Source: JAXMAO01 sp046350375 (GTDB taxonomy: Bacteria > Planctomycetota > Phycisphaerae > UBA1845 > UTPLA1). From it: a stretch of 64,000 nucleotides of DNA. How positions within the stretch are numbered: the stretch's first letter is position 1; the number at the start of each line of letters is the position of its first letter. The stretch lies in NCBI GenBank assembly GCA_046350375.1, contig JAXMAO010000003.1:1-64000 (forward strand), in the 5' to 3' direction. The position numbers and the translations under genes are program-made. This document shows positions 17,055 through 25,332 of this stretch, piece after piece. The notes beneath the pieces were generated by a model. It made no database searches. It saw nothing but the letters and a program-made list of their open reading frames with translations, and was not told the origin of the DNA.

Positions 17055-17813
17055 ATGATGTCCCCAGAGGAAATCCGAGCTGCGGTCGCGGCCGCCACCT
17101 GGTACCACGCCTTCGAAGTCGCCCCGGGCATCATCACCCCCGGCACCATCGCCACCGACGCCCGCGCCTGGTTCGACCACGTCGGCGTGCCCGCCAGCCT
17201 GGCCGGAAAGGCGGCGCTCGACATCGGCTCGTGGGACGGCCCCTACGCCTTCGAGCTCGAACGCCGCGGCGCCCGCGTCACCGCGGTCGACATCCAGGAC
17301 CCGGACCACACCGGCTTCAACACCGCGCGACGCATCCTCAACTCCAACGCCGCCTACGCCCGCGGGAGCGTCTACGACCTGCACCGGCTCGCCCCCGGGC
17401 CGTTCGACTGGGTCCACTTCCGCGGCGTCTTCTACCATCTGCGCCACCCGCTTCTGGCCTTCGACCGCATCCGCGAGGTCATGTCCCCCACCGGCCAGCT
17501 CATCTTCGAAGGCGAGTGCATCCTCAACCACATCGAGGCCAACCCCGGCCTCGAGCCGCGCCTCACCGCCGCCCAGATTCGCGACAGCAACGTCCCGCTC
17601 ATGGCGCTCTACCGCGGCCACTTCAAAGACGGCAGCAACTGGCACATCCCCAACTGGCCCGCCGTCGAAAACTGGCTCTGGGCCGCCGGCCTCGAAGTCG
17701 TCCGCCACCAGTTCTGGGAAAACCTCGAACAGAAGCCCTTCCCCGGCCAGCGCGTCCTGGGCGTGGCGCGGCCGCGCACCGGCTACAACCCGCCCGAGCA
17801 TCCCGTGCTCTAG
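17055..17813 (+). CDS. SAM-dependent methyltransferase, CmoB/DUF1698-like
   Basis: A 252-residue class I methyltransferase with SAM loop A-L-D-I-G-S-W-D-G (54-62) and D-W-V-H-F-R-G-V-F-Y-H-L-R-H-P as motif IV. The N-terminal W-Y-H-A-F-E-V-A-P-G-I-I-T-P-G-T resembles the region before the SAM fold of CmoB-like (Methyltransf_9) proteins. CmoB itself modifies tRNA wobble uridine; in this locus a glycan O-methyltransferase is as likely. The ATG at 17055 has GGAG at 17043-17046 upstream; a second in-frame ATG follows at once (17058). Confidence 0.75.
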   Translation: MMSPEEIRAAVAAATWYHAFEVAPGIITPGTIATDARAWFDHVGVPASLAGKAALDIGSWDGPYAFELERRGARVTAVDIQDPDHTGFNTARRILNSNAAYARGSVYDLHRLAPGPFDWVHFRGVFYHLRHPLLAFDRIREVMSPTGQLIFEGECILNHIEANPGLEPRLTAAQIRDSNVPLMALYRGHFKDGSNWHIPNWPAVENWLWAAGLEVVRHQFWENLEQKPFPGQRVLGVARPRTGYNPPEHPVL

Positions 17814-17837
17814 CCCGCGCGCCGCCGCTGCCCCGCG

Positions 17838-17866
17838 TTGACGCCTCCAGTCCGCCCACCGACAAT
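17838..17866 (+). promoter_or_regulatory. Putative promoter of the GDP-fucose-synthase-like gene
   Basis: TTGACG (17838-17843), a 17-bp spacer and GACAAT (17861-17866), giving a leader of about 40 nt before 17914. Confidence 0.4.
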
Positions 17867-17913
17867 CGCATCCGCCGCGCGACGCCCGCTCGCGCGCCCT
17901 GGAACGCTTCCGC

Positions 17914-18864
17914 ATGGCCGTCCGCATCGTCGTCACCGGCGCCACCGGCTTTCTCGGCCGCCACCTCATGCCCGTGCTCATGCGCCACTACGGCGCCGAC
18001 CGCGTCACCGGCCTCTCCAGCCGCGACTACGACCTCATGAACCCCGGCGCCGTCCGCGCCCTCTTCGCCGAGCGCCGGCCCGACGTCCTCGTCCACCTTG
18101 CCGCCTACTCCGGCGGCATCGGCGCCAACCGCGCCTATCCGGCCGATTTCTTCCATCGCAACGCCCTCATGACCACCCTCGTCTGGCGCGCCGCCGCCGA
18201 GGCCCGCATCGCCAAGCTTGTCTATCCCATGGGCGGGTGCAGCTATCCGGCCGCCGCCACGTCGCCGATCGACGAATCGCAGATGTGGGCCGGCTATCCG
18301 CAGCCCGAGTCCGCCGGCTACTCGGTCGCCAAGAAAATGGGGCTGGTCGCCGCGGCGGCCTACAAGCAGCAATACGGCCTGGCGGCGGCCGTGCTCATCC
18401 CCGGAAACATGTACGGCGAATACGACAACTTCCGCACCGACGAATCGCACGTCGTCCCCGCCATGATCCGCCGCTACTTCGAGGCCCGCCGCAGCGGGGC
18501 GCGCTTCATCACCATGTGGGGCACCGGCAAACCGACGCGCGACTTCGTCTACGCCGGCGACGTGGCCGCCTGCTTCCCCTGGTTCATCGATCACTACGAC
18601 GCCCCCGAGCCGGTCAACATCTCCACCGGCACCAGCACCTCCATCCGCGAACTCGCCGAGGCCATCCGCGCCGCCGTCGGCTTCGAAGGGCCGATCGAGT
18701 GGGACAGCGCCAAGCCCGACGGTCAGATGATCAAGATCTTCGACGTCACCCGGCTGACGCGCCTCGGCCTGCGCTGTGCGACGCCGCTCCGCGACGGCCT
18801 GAAACGCACCATCGACTGGTTCGCCAGACACTACGACGCCCGCGGCGACGGGCTGCGACTATGA
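17914..18864 (+). CDS. fcl: GDP-L-fucose synthase-like epimerase/reductase
   Basis: A 316-residue extended SDR. G-A-T-G-F-L-G-R is the NAD(P) loop; M-G-G-C-S-Y-P, Y-S-V-A-K-K (catalytic Tyr/Lys), P-G-N-M-Y-G-E-Y-D-N-F and K-P-D-G-Q-M-I-K-I-F-D-V are the conserved string of GDP-4-keto-6-deoxymannose epimerase-reductases (WcaG/Fcl). With the gmd gene at 24256 it would convert GDP-mannose to GDP-L-fucose or a related GDP-6-deoxyhexose or -heptose. Because GDP-heptose is made in the same locus, a 6-deoxyheptose product is also possible. It is the first of a plus-strand run to 25242. Confidence 0.78.
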   Translation: MAVRIVVTGATGFLGRHLMPVLMRHYGADRVTGLSSRDYDLMNPGAVRALFAERRPDVLVHLAAYSGGIGANRAYPADFFHRNALMTTLVWRAAAEARIAKLVYPMGGCSYPAAATSPIDESQMWAGYPQPESAGYSVAKKMGLVAAAAYKQQYGLAAAVLIPGNMYGEYDNFRTDESHVVPAMIRRYFEARRSGARFITMWGTGKPTRDFVYAGDVAACFPWFIDHYDAPEPVNISTGTSTSIRELAEAIRAAVGFEGPIEWDSAKPDGQMIKIFDVTRLTRLGLRCATPLRDGLKRTIDWFARHYDARGDGLRL

Positions 18865-18919
18865 CCGCGCCGCCACGCCAACCGGCCCACCGTCGCGCCG
18901 GCCCAACCCGGAGCGCGCC

Positions 18920-19699
18920 ATGATCTTCGTCCTCGGCGGGCGCGGCTTCGTCGGCTCGGCCTTCGTGCGGGCGCTGCGCGCCGCCGGCCGCGAACACGTC
19001 ATCCTCGACCGCGCCAGCTACGCCGCCCACGCCGGCCAGCCGTGCGACCTGTTCATCAACGCCAACGGCAACTCGCGCAAGCCGCTGGCCGCGTCGCAGC
19101 CGCTGGTCGATTTCGACGCCTCGGTCCGCGTCGTCCGCCAGACGCTGGTCGACTTTCCGGCCCGCGCCTACCTGCTCCTCTCCTCGTGCGACGTCTATCC
19201 CGACTGCTCCGATCCGCGCGCCGCGGTCGAATCAACCCCGCTCGACCCCGCCCGCCAGAGCCCCTACGGCTTTCACAAGCACCTCGCCGAGCAGTGCGTG
19301 CAGCACGCCGCGAACAACTGGCTCGTCTTCCGCATGGGCGGGCTGGTCGGCCCCGGCCTCTGGAAGAACGCCATCTTCGACATCCTCAAGGGCGGCCCGC
19401 TCTGGCTCCACCCCGACAGCCAGCTGCAATTCATGTCCACCGACTGGGCCGCCACCACCATGCTGGCGCTGGCCGATCGCGGCCTGTCCGGGCAGACCTT
19501 CAACCTCGCCGGCGCGGGCGTGATTGCCCTGCGCGACGCCCTCGCCGCCGTGCCGCACGCCGTCACCCTCGCGCCCGACGCGCCGCGCGTCCGCTACGAA
19601 GTAAGCGTCGATCGCCTGCGCGCCCACCTGCCCGTCCCCGACAGCCGCGCCACCGTCCTCGACTTCATCCGCGCCGAGCTGGCCCGCCGTGACCGCTGA
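18920..19699 (+). CDS. Short NAD-dependent epimerase/reductase
   Basis: A 259-residue SDR with a tight Rossmann loop (L-G-G-R-G-F-V-G-S) and an active-site pair in S-P-Y-G-F-H-K. L-L-L-S-S-C-D-V-Y-P is the usual strand before the active site. It is shorter than typical sugar epimerases and close in style to RmlD/WcaG-type reductases. Role: a late reduction or epimerisation of a nucleotide sugar, inferred from context. Its stop overlaps the GTG of the next gene by 11 bp. Confidence 0.78.
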   Translation: MIFVLGGRGFVGSAFVRALRAAGREHVILDRASYAAHAGQPCDLFINANGNSRKPLAASQPLVDFDASVRVVRQTLVDFPARAYLLLSSCDVYPDCSDPRAAVESTPLDPARQSPYGFHKHLAEQCVQHAANNWLVFRMGGLVGPGLWKNAIFDILKGGPLWLHPDSQLQFMSTDWAATTMLALADRGLSGQTFNLAGAGVIALRDALAAVPHAVTLAPDAPRVRYEVSVDRLRAHLPVPDSRATVLDFIRAELARRDR

Positions 19700-20480
19700 T
19701 CGCCCCGGCGCCGCCCGCCGCTCCGCCACCGTGCCGCGCGGCGATCAGTCCGCCGCCGACGTCCTCCGCCAGCGCCGCGCCGCCTGGGACGAGCGCCCGC
19801 TGCTGCGCGAAGTCTACCGCCGCCTGTTCGCGTGGATCGACCGCCAGCTCGCCCCCGGGCCGCGCACCATCGAGCTCGGCGGCGGCGCGGGCCACCTGCT
19901 GTCGCACCGCCCCGACATCGTCGTCAGCGACATCGTCCCCTCGCCTTACGTCGCGCTGGTCGCCGACGCCATGGCCCTGCCGTTCGCCGCCGGCTCGATC
20001 GACAACCTGGTGATGATCGACGTGCTCCACCACCTGCCCCGCCCGCAGCGCTTCTTCGCCGAGGCCCAGCGCGTCCTGCGGCCCGGCGGGCGCGTCGTCA
20101 TGGTCGAGCCTTACATCTCGCCTCTCAGCCGCGCCGTCTTCGCGCTCGCCCACCCCGAGCCGGTCGACCTGCACGCCGACCCGCTGCCCGACGGCGACGC
20201 GCCCGCGTTCGAGGCCACCGGCCCCTTCTCGTCGAACCAGGCCATTCCCACGCTCATCTTCCGCCGCCAGCCGGCGCGGTTCGCCGCCCGCTTCCCGCGC
20301 CTCGCGGTGCGCGCGGCCGTGCGCGACTGCGTGCTCGCCTATCCGCTCTCGGGCGGATTCTCCGGCCCCCGCCTCGTGCCGCGCGCACTCCAGCCGCTCG
20401 TCTGGGCCGGCGAGTGGCTGCTCGCGCCGCTCAAGCGCTGGATGGCCTTTCGACTGCTGGTGACGCTCGAACGCGTCTAG
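19689..20480 (+). CDS. Class I SAM-dependent methyltransferase
   Basis: A 263-residue methyltransferase: SAM loop I-E-L-G-G-G-A-G-H-L-L, acidic V-S-D-I-V-P, motif IV V-M-I-D-V-L-H-H-L-P-R-P and post-motif V-L-R-P-G-G-R-V-V-M. C-terminal residues ~215-260 are hydrophobic and may touch the membrane. GTG 19689 is used, inside the 3' end of the upstream epimerase gene, which implies coupling. The target is unknown; a sugar or lipid carrier is likely from context. Confidence 0.8.
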   Translation: MTADRPGAARRSATVPRGDQSAADVLRQRRAAWDERPLLREVYRRLFAWIDRQLAPGPRTIELGGGAGHLLSHRPDIVVSDIVPSPYVALVADAMALPFAAGSIDNLVMIDVLHHLPRPQRFFAEAQRVLRPGGRVVMVEPYISPLSRAVFALAHPEPVDLHADPLPDGDAPAFEATGPFSSNQAIPTLIFRRQPARFAARFPRLAVRAAVRDCVLAYPLSGGFSGPRLVPRALQPLVWAGEWLLAPLKRWMAFRLLVTLERV

Positions 20481-20490
20481 CGCCTTCCCG

Positions 20491-20694
20491 CGTGGCACGG
20501 CCTTGCCCCCGTGACTCGAGTGCGCGAGCCTGACCAATGACAACTTTCCGCGTGGCACGGCCTTGCCCCCAGGACTCGAGTGCGCGAGCCTGACCAATGA
20601 CAACTTCCCGCGTGGCACGGCCTTGGCCCCGTGACTCGATTGCGCGAGCCTGACCAATGCCAACTTCCCGCGTGGCACGGGCGTCTCGCCCGTG
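20491..20694 (+). repeat. 60-bp tandem repeat, three full units plus a partial fourth
   Basis: Units begin with CGTGGCACGG at 20491, 20551, 20611 and 20671, an exact 60-bp period with a few substitutions. Each full unit contains a degraded CACGG...CCGTG hairpin and the common string GCGCGAGCCTGACCAATG. The fourth unit runs into the intact hairpin CACGGGCGTCTCGCCCGTG (20676-20694), the dispersed element seen elsewhere in the window. No convincing gene is present in this gap. Confidence 0.9.
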
Positions 20695-20758
20695 TCCGGA
20701 GCGGAGCCCTCGAGCGCAGTCGCGCGTGACGCGGGCCCCGGATTCGCCGCCGCACCGG

Positions 20759-20787
20759 GTGAGTTTCACTGCCCGATCGGCGACAAT
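20759..20787 (+). promoter_or_regulatory. Putative leaderless promoter of the methyltransferase at 20795
   Basis: GTGAGT (20759-20764), a 17-bp spacer and GACAAT (20782-20787), then 7 nt to ATG 20795. The -35 is weak; the -10 and spacing equal those of lutA. Confidence 0.4.
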
Positions 20788-20794
20788 CGCCGCC

Positions 20795-21703
20795 ATGACG
20801 ACCGCCGTCGACGCCATCCCGCCGTGCCCAGCCTGCGGCGCGAACCGCCCCGCCAGCCGCACCCCCGTTCCCGACCGCGAATACGGCGTCGCCCACCTCG
20901 CCACCTACGTCGCGTGCGGCGAATGCGGCTCGCTCTTCCAGTCGCCGATGCCGGCGCTCGCCGAGCTGGCGTCGTTCTACCCGCCGACCTACCACGCCCA
21001 GACCGGCCGCGGCGCGCTCAACCGCGTCCGCCAGGCGCTGCGCCTCCGGCGACTCGCCCCTTTGCTCTCCGGCGACGGCGCCCTGCTCGACTTCGGCTGC
21101 GGCAACGGCGCCTTCCTGCGCTACGCCGCGGCGCGCCTGCCCGGCCGGCAGATGCTTGGTTACGAGATCGCCGACCAGCCGCGCGTCGAGACCGCCGCCG
21201 GCGGCGCGGTCACGCTCGTCCACGGCTCGCTCGACGACCTGCTGCCGCGCCTCCCGCAATGCGCCCTGGTCACGCTCAACCACGTCATCGAGCACCTGCC
21301 CGATCCGCTCGAAACCGCGACGGCGCTGGTCGCGCGCCTGCGGCCCGGCGGCGCGTTCGAGGGGCAGACGCCCGCCGCCGGCTCGCTCGAACAGCGCGTC
21401 TTCCGTACCTGCTGGAGCGGCTACCACGCGCCGCGCCACACTGTCGTCTTCTCGCGCCGCGGACTCGAGACGCTGCTCACGCGCGCCGGCCTCGAGCGCC
21501 CGACCACCGCCGGCGCGTTCAACCCCGCGGCGCTCGCGGTCAGCCTCGCCGCCACCGCCCGCCGCCGCACCCGCCGCCCCATTCAACGCCGGGGCCTCGC
21601 CTGGCTAACATACGTCGCGCTGGGCGCCGCGCTGGCGCCGATCGACCTGGCCGGCGGCGCGCCGGGCATCCAGAATTTCCTGGCCTTCAAACCGCGGAGC
21701 TGA
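20795..21703 (+). CDS. Zinc-ribbon plus SAM methyltransferase
   Basis: A 302-residue protein. Residues 10-50 form a zinc-ribbon-like pair, C-P-A-C-G and C-G-E-C-G-S-L-F-Q-S-P, then a class I methyltransferase with L-L-D-F-G-C-G-N-G-A-F-L and N-H-V-I-E-H-L-P-D-P. This matches the architecture of sugar C- or O-methyltransferases in surface-polysaccharide clusters. The C-terminus (~245-295) is hydrophobic. It is the first gene after the tandem repeat and sits 1 bp before the desaturase gene. Confidence 0.82.
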   Translation: MTTAVDAIPPCPACGANRPASRTPVPDREYGVAHLATYVACGECGSLFQSPMPALAELASFYPPTYHAQTGRGALNRVRQALRLRRLAPLLSGDGALLDFGCGNGAFLRYAAARLPGRQMLGYEIADQPRVETAAGGAVTLVHGSLDDLLPRLPQCALVTLNHVIEHLPDPLETATALVARLRPGGAFEGQTPAAGSLEQRVFRTCWSGYHAPRHTVVFSRRGLETLLTRAGLERPTTAGAFNPAALAVSLAATARRRTRRPIQRRGLAWLTYVALGAALAPIDLAGGAPGIQNFLAFKPRS

Positions 21704-21704
21704 C

Positions 21705-22655
21705 GTGCCCGCCCACCTCGACCTGGCTCGCTTCACCACCAAGCGCGGCGACGCCCGCTCGCTCGCCATCGTCGCCGCCCACGTCGCCTTCGTCGTCGCG
21801 CCCATCTTCCTGGCCGCCGCCGCCGGCATCGGCTGGCACCTGCCCGCCTGCTGGCTCTGGTTCGGCCTGGCCATGAACGGGCTGCTCAACCTCATGCACG
21901 AGGCGTCGCACTATCACGTCTTCACCAGCCGCGCCGCCTCCGACCGGCTGGGCCGCTGGCTGCTCGGTCCGCTGGCGCTGGCCGACTTCGACTCCTACCG
22001 CGCCCGCCACTGGGACCACCACCGCCGCCTCGGCCAGCCCGACGACCCCAAGACCACCTACCACCTCGACATTCACGGCCCGCGCCTGCCGGCGTTCCTG
22101 CTTCGCTGCCTGCTCGGCGTCGAGGCGCTCCGCCGCGGCCGCGTCCAGACCACTGGCGACGCCGACCACGACCCGCCGCTCCTCTCGCGCGTCTGGGTGT
22201 GGCGCGTCCTGGCCGGACAGGCGCTGCTGGCGAGCGTCCTCGCCGCGCTGGCGGTCGCCGTTCACGGGCCGACCCGCACGGCCCTCTTCGCCGCCGCGGC
22301 GGCCTACTTCGGCGTCTATCTCTACGGACTGGCGTCGCTCACCGTCTTCGCCGCCGGCCTCCGCGCCATCGCCGAGCACCAGCCCGGACCCGACGCCGCC
22401 CCCTGCGTCGGCGCCGCCGCGCTGCGGAATTTCCGCTGCAACCCGCTCTCGCGGCTGATCCTCGGCGCCTACGGTTTCGCCGAGCACGCCACCCACCACG
22501 ACGAACCGGCCATCCCCTACTATCACCTCCCCGCCGCCACCCGCAGCCTCGCCCAGCGCGACCCCTCCCGCACGCCCCGCTTCAGCTACCTCGCGACGCT
22601 CGGTTCGCTCATCGCCCGCCCGGCTGCGCCCGCCGCCCCGCCCCGCCCGCGTTGA
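21705..22655 (+). CDS. Membrane fatty acid desaturase-type di-iron enzyme
   Basis: A 316-residue integral membrane protein with the three histidine boxes of the desaturase/hydroxylase superfamily: H-E-A-S-H-Y-H, H-W-D-H-H and H-A-T-H-H-D-E-P. About four membrane segments lie between them. It oxidises a lipid-linked C-H bond using O2 at a di-iron site in the membrane. GTG 21705 is one base after the previous stop, so translation is coupled. Its place in a glycan locus suggests action on a lipid carrier, glycolipid acyl chain or long-chain substituent. Confidence 0.8.
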   Translation: MPAHLDLARFTTKRGDARSLAIVAAHVAFVVAPIFLAAAAGIGWHLPACWLWFGLAMNGLLNLMHEASHYHVFTSRAASDRLGRWLLGPLALADFDSYRARHWDHHRRLGQPDDPKTTYHLDIHGPRLPAFLLRCLLGVEALRRGRVQTTGDADHDPPLLSRVWVWRVLAGQALLASVLAALAVAVHGPTRTALFAAAAAYFGVYLYGLASLTVFAAGLRAIAEHQPGPDAAPCVGAAALRNFRCNPLSRLILGAYGFAEHATHHDEPAIPYYHLPAATRSLAQRDPSRTPRFSYLATLGSLIARPAAPAAPPRPR

Positions 22656-22681
22656 CGCGCCGCGCCATCAATTTCTATACT
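22652..22681 (+). promoter_or_regulatory. Putative promoter of the methyltransferase-GT2 gene
   Basis: TTGACG (22652-22657), an 18-bp spacer and TATACT (22676-22681), one of the best promoter matches in the glycan locus. The -35 overlaps the desaturase stop region. Confidence 0.55.
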
Positions 22682-22729
22682 CGATTCCGGCGGACGCGGC
22701 CGTGCGTCGGCCCGGGTTGACTCCGCCCC

Positions 22730-24184
22730 ATGTCCCAGCCTGCATCGACCTCGCCGCCCGCGCCCCCGACCGCCCCCGATCGCCCCGCCTTCACCGCGCG
22801 CGTCATCGACCCCGACCAGTGGCTCCGCTGGGAACGCCGCTTCTCGCACTACCGCGCCCTGCTCTCGCGGCTCGTCCGCCTGCACGTGCCCGCCGGCCGA
22901 TCGGTGCTCGAAATTGGCGGCGGACTCGGCGACCTGCTCGCGTCGCTCGCGCCGTCGCGCGGCGTGCTGGTCGAGCCGCGCGCCGCCATCGCCGAAGCCG
23001 CCGGCGCCCGCCACCCGGAACTGCATGTCCTGTCGGGCGATCCCGCCGCCTTCGACCTCGCCGGCGAAACCTTCGACTACGTCATCCTCGCGAACGTGCT
23101 CGGCGACGTCCGCGACATACAGGCGCTCCTGGCCGCCGTCCGCCGCGTCTGCCGCCGCGACACCCGCCTCATCGTCGCCTACCCCAACGCGCTCTGGGAG
23201 CCGCTGCTCAAGCTCGCCACGCGCGTCGGCCTGCGCCGCCCGACCGGCGAGCAGAACTGGCTCTCGCGCCAGGACCTCGCCAACCTGCTCGACCTGACCG
23301 ACTTCGAAGTCGTCCGCACCTCGACCGAGGTGCTCCTGCCCATCCGCGTGCCGCTCCTCTCGCCGCTGCTCAATCGCCTGCTGGTCCGCTTCTGGCCGTG
23401 GTATCACCTCGGGCTGGTGCAACTGCTGATCGCCCGGCCGATCCGCCTGCCCGCCGCGAAAACGCCCCGCGTCAGCGTCATCGTGCCGACCCGCAACGAG
23501 CGCGGCAACATCGCCGCCGCCGTCGAGCGCACCCCGCCCATGGGCAGCGGCACCGAGCTGATCTTCGTCGACGGCAACAGCACCGACTCCACCGCCGCAG
23601 AAATCGAGCGCCAGATCGCCGCCCACCCGGGGCGCGACATCCGGCTGATTCTGCAAGGCGACGGCCGCGGCAAAGGCGACGCCGTCCGCAAAGGCTTCGC
23701 CGCCGCGACCGGCGACGTGCTGATGATCCTCGACGCCGACCTGACCGTCCCGCCCGAAATGCTGCCGCGCTTCGTCGCGGCGCTGGTCGAGGGTCGCGGC
23801 GAGTTCATCAACGGCACGCGCCTGGTCTATCCGATGGAGCAGGACGCCATGCGGTTTCTCAACAAGCTCGGCAACCGCTTCTTCTCGATCGTCTTCACCT
23901 GGCTGCTCAACCAGCCCATCCGCGACACTCTCTGCGGCACCAAGGTGCTCAGCCGCGCCAGCTACGACACCATCGCCGCCAACCGCGCCTACTTCGGCGA
24001 CTTCGACCCGTTCGGCGACTTCGACCTGCTGCTCGGAGCGGCCAAGGCCAACCTGCGCATCGTCGAAATCCCCGTCCGCTACGAGGCCCGCACCTACGGC
24101 ACCACCAACATCAGCCGCTTCCGCCACGGCTGGCTGCTGCTGAAGATGAGTTGGTTTGCCTTCTGCCGATTGAAACTGCGGTAG
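22730..24184 (+). CDS. Methyltransferase-glycosyltransferase 2 fusion protein
   Basis: A 484-residue two-domain protein. Residues ~45-230 are a class I methyltransferase (V-L-E-I-G-G-G-L-G-D-L-L; V-I-L-A-N-V-L-G-D-V). Residues ~245-484 are a GT2 glycosyltransferase (V-S-V-I-V-P-T-R-N-E-R-G-N; D-A-D-L-T-V-P-P as the metal-binding D-x-D; F-G-D-F-D-L). The GT part resembles dolichol-phosphate-mannose-synthase-like enzymes that charge a lipid carrier, here without membrane helices. The fusion implies that sugar transfer and methylation act on the same product. Confidence 0.85.
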   Translation: MSQPASTSPPAPPTAPDRPAFTARVIDPDQWLRWERRFSHYRALLSRLVRLHVPAGRSVLEIGGGLGDLLASLAPSRGVLVEPRAAIAEAAGARHPELHVLSGDPAAFDLAGETFDYVILANVLGDVRDIQALLAAVRRVCRRDTRLIVAYPNALWEPLLKLATRVGLRRPTGEQNWLSRQDLANLLDLTDFEVVRTSTEVLLPIRVPLLSPLLNRLLVRFWPWYHLGLVQLLIARPIRLPAAKTPRVSVIVPTRNERGNIAAAVERTPPMGSGTELIFVDGNSTDSTAAEIERQIAAHPGRDIRLILQGDGRGKGDAVRKGFAAATGDVLMILDADLTVPPEMLPRFVAALVEGRGEFINGTRLVYPMEQDAMRFLNKLGNRFFSIVFTWLLNQPIRDTLCGTKVLSRASYDTIAANRAYFGDFDPFGDFDLLLGAAKANLRIVEIPVRYEARTYGTTNISRFRHGWLLLKMSWFAFCRLKLR

Positions 24185-24220
24185 ACCCACCCGCTTGCAT
24201 CCGCGAACGCCATGCCTCGC

Positions 24221-24249
24221 TCGTCACGCGCCAATCGGCCCGCTAACCT
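24221..24249 (+). promoter_or_regulatory. Putative leaderless promoter of gmd
   Basis: TCGTCA (24221-24226), a 17-bp spacer and TAACCT (24244-24249), then 6 nt to the gmd ATG. The -35 is weak. Confidence 0.35.
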
Positions 24250-24255
24250 ACGGCC

Positions 24256-25242
24256 ATGTCGCCCCGCGCCCTCATCACCGGCATCACCGGCCAGGACGGC
24301 TCCTACCTCGCCGAGCTGCTGCTCGCCAAGGGCTACGAGGTCCACGGCATCGTCCGCCGCTCCAGCTCGCTGAACACTCATCGCATCGACCACATCTACC
24401 AGGACCCGCACGCCGCCTCACGCCGCCTCTTCCTCCACCACGGCGACCTGGCCGACGCTTCGATGCTCGCCAGCATCATCCGCCGCGTCGAGCCGACCGA
24501 AATCTACAACCTCGGCGCCCAGAGCCACGTCCGCGTCAGCTTCGACATGCCCGAATACACCGTCGATGTCGACGCCCTGGGCGCCGTCCGGCTGCTCGAG
24601 GCCATCCGCGACGCCCGCATCGCCTGCAAGTTCTACCAGGCCTCCAGCAGCGAAATCTTCGGCAACGCCCCGCCGCCGCAGAACGAAGAATCGCCCTTCC
24701 AGCCGCGCAGCCCCTACGCCGCCGCCAAGGTGCTCGCTTTCTGGATGACCCGCAACTACCGCGAGGCCTACGGCCTGTTCGCCTGCAACGGCATCCTCTT
24801 CAACCACGAAAGCCCGCGCCGCGGCGAAACCTTCGTCACCCGAAAAATCACCCGCGCCGTCGCCGCCATCCGCGCCGGCGCCCAGCACAAGCTCTACCTC
24901 GGAAACCTCGACGCCCGGCGCGACTGGGGCTATGCCCCGGAATACGTCGACGCCATGTGGCGCATGCTCCAGCAGCCCGCCCCCGACGACTACGTCATCG
25001 CCACCGGCCAGACCCGCAGCGTCCGCGAGTTCGTCGAGCTCGCCTTCTCGCTCGCCGGGCTCGACTGGCAGAAGCACGTCGAGATCGACCCGCGCTACTA
25101 CCGCCCGACCGAGGTCGACATGCTCCTCGGCGACGCGACCAAGGCCGCCCGCGCGCTCGGCTGGCGACCGGCCACCACCTTCGAGCAGCTCGTGCGAATC
25201 ATGCTGGCCGCCGACTTCGCCGCCGCCGGACTCACGCTGTAG
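24256..25242 (+). CDS. gmd: GDP-mannose 4,6-dehydratase
   Basis: A 328-residue extended SDR with the GMD signatures: G-I-T-G-Q-D-G-S-Y-L-A-E (NADP loop), H-G-I-V-R-R-S-S-S-L-N-T, Q-A-S-S-S-E-I-F-G, S-P-Y-A-A-A-K (catalytic Tyr/Lys), N-H-E-S-P-R-R-G-E-T-F-V-T-R-K and D-W-G-Y-A-P-E-Y-V. It makes GDP-4-keto-6-deoxymannose in the cytoplasm; the fcl-like gene at 17914 is the natural partner. GDP-heptose from the neighbouring genes could be a second substrate. It is the last gene of the locus and is followed by a dispersed hairpin at 25294. Confidence 0.92.
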   Translation: MSPRALITGITGQDGSYLAELLLAKGYEVHGIVRRSSSLNTHRIDHIYQDPHAASRRLFLHHGDLADASMLASIIRRVEPTEIYNLGAQSHVRVSFDMPEYTVDVDALGAVRLLEAIRDARIACKFYQASSSEIFGNAPPPQNEESPFQPRSPYAAAKVLAFWMTRNYREAYGLFACNGILFNHESPRRGETFVTRKITRAVAAIRAGAQHKLYLGNLDARRDWGYAPEYVDAMWRMLQQPAPDDYVIATGQTRSVREFVELAFSLAGLDWQKHVEIDPRYYRPTEVDMLLGDATKAARALGWRPATTFEQLVRIMLAADFAAAGLTL

Positions 25243-25293
25243 CGCATGGCTGGCGCGTTCGATCGCGTAGCACAGGCTTTCATTGCTGGGTGG

Positions 25294-25312
25294 CACGGGC
25301 GTCCCGCCGGTG
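25294..25312 (+). repeat. Dispersed hairpin repeat copy
   Basis: CACGGGCGTCCCGCCGGTG preceded by GGTG, one mismatch from the perfect copy at 20676. It lies between the convergent genes gmd and the secreted protein at 25333, where it could also act as a terminator. Confidence 0.7.
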
Positions 25313-25332
25313 TCCTCGTCTCGCGGCGCCGC

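Noticed and set aside
20489..20694. CRISPR array
   Set aside because: The 60-bp units are contiguous tandem copies without variable spacers, and no cas genes are near.
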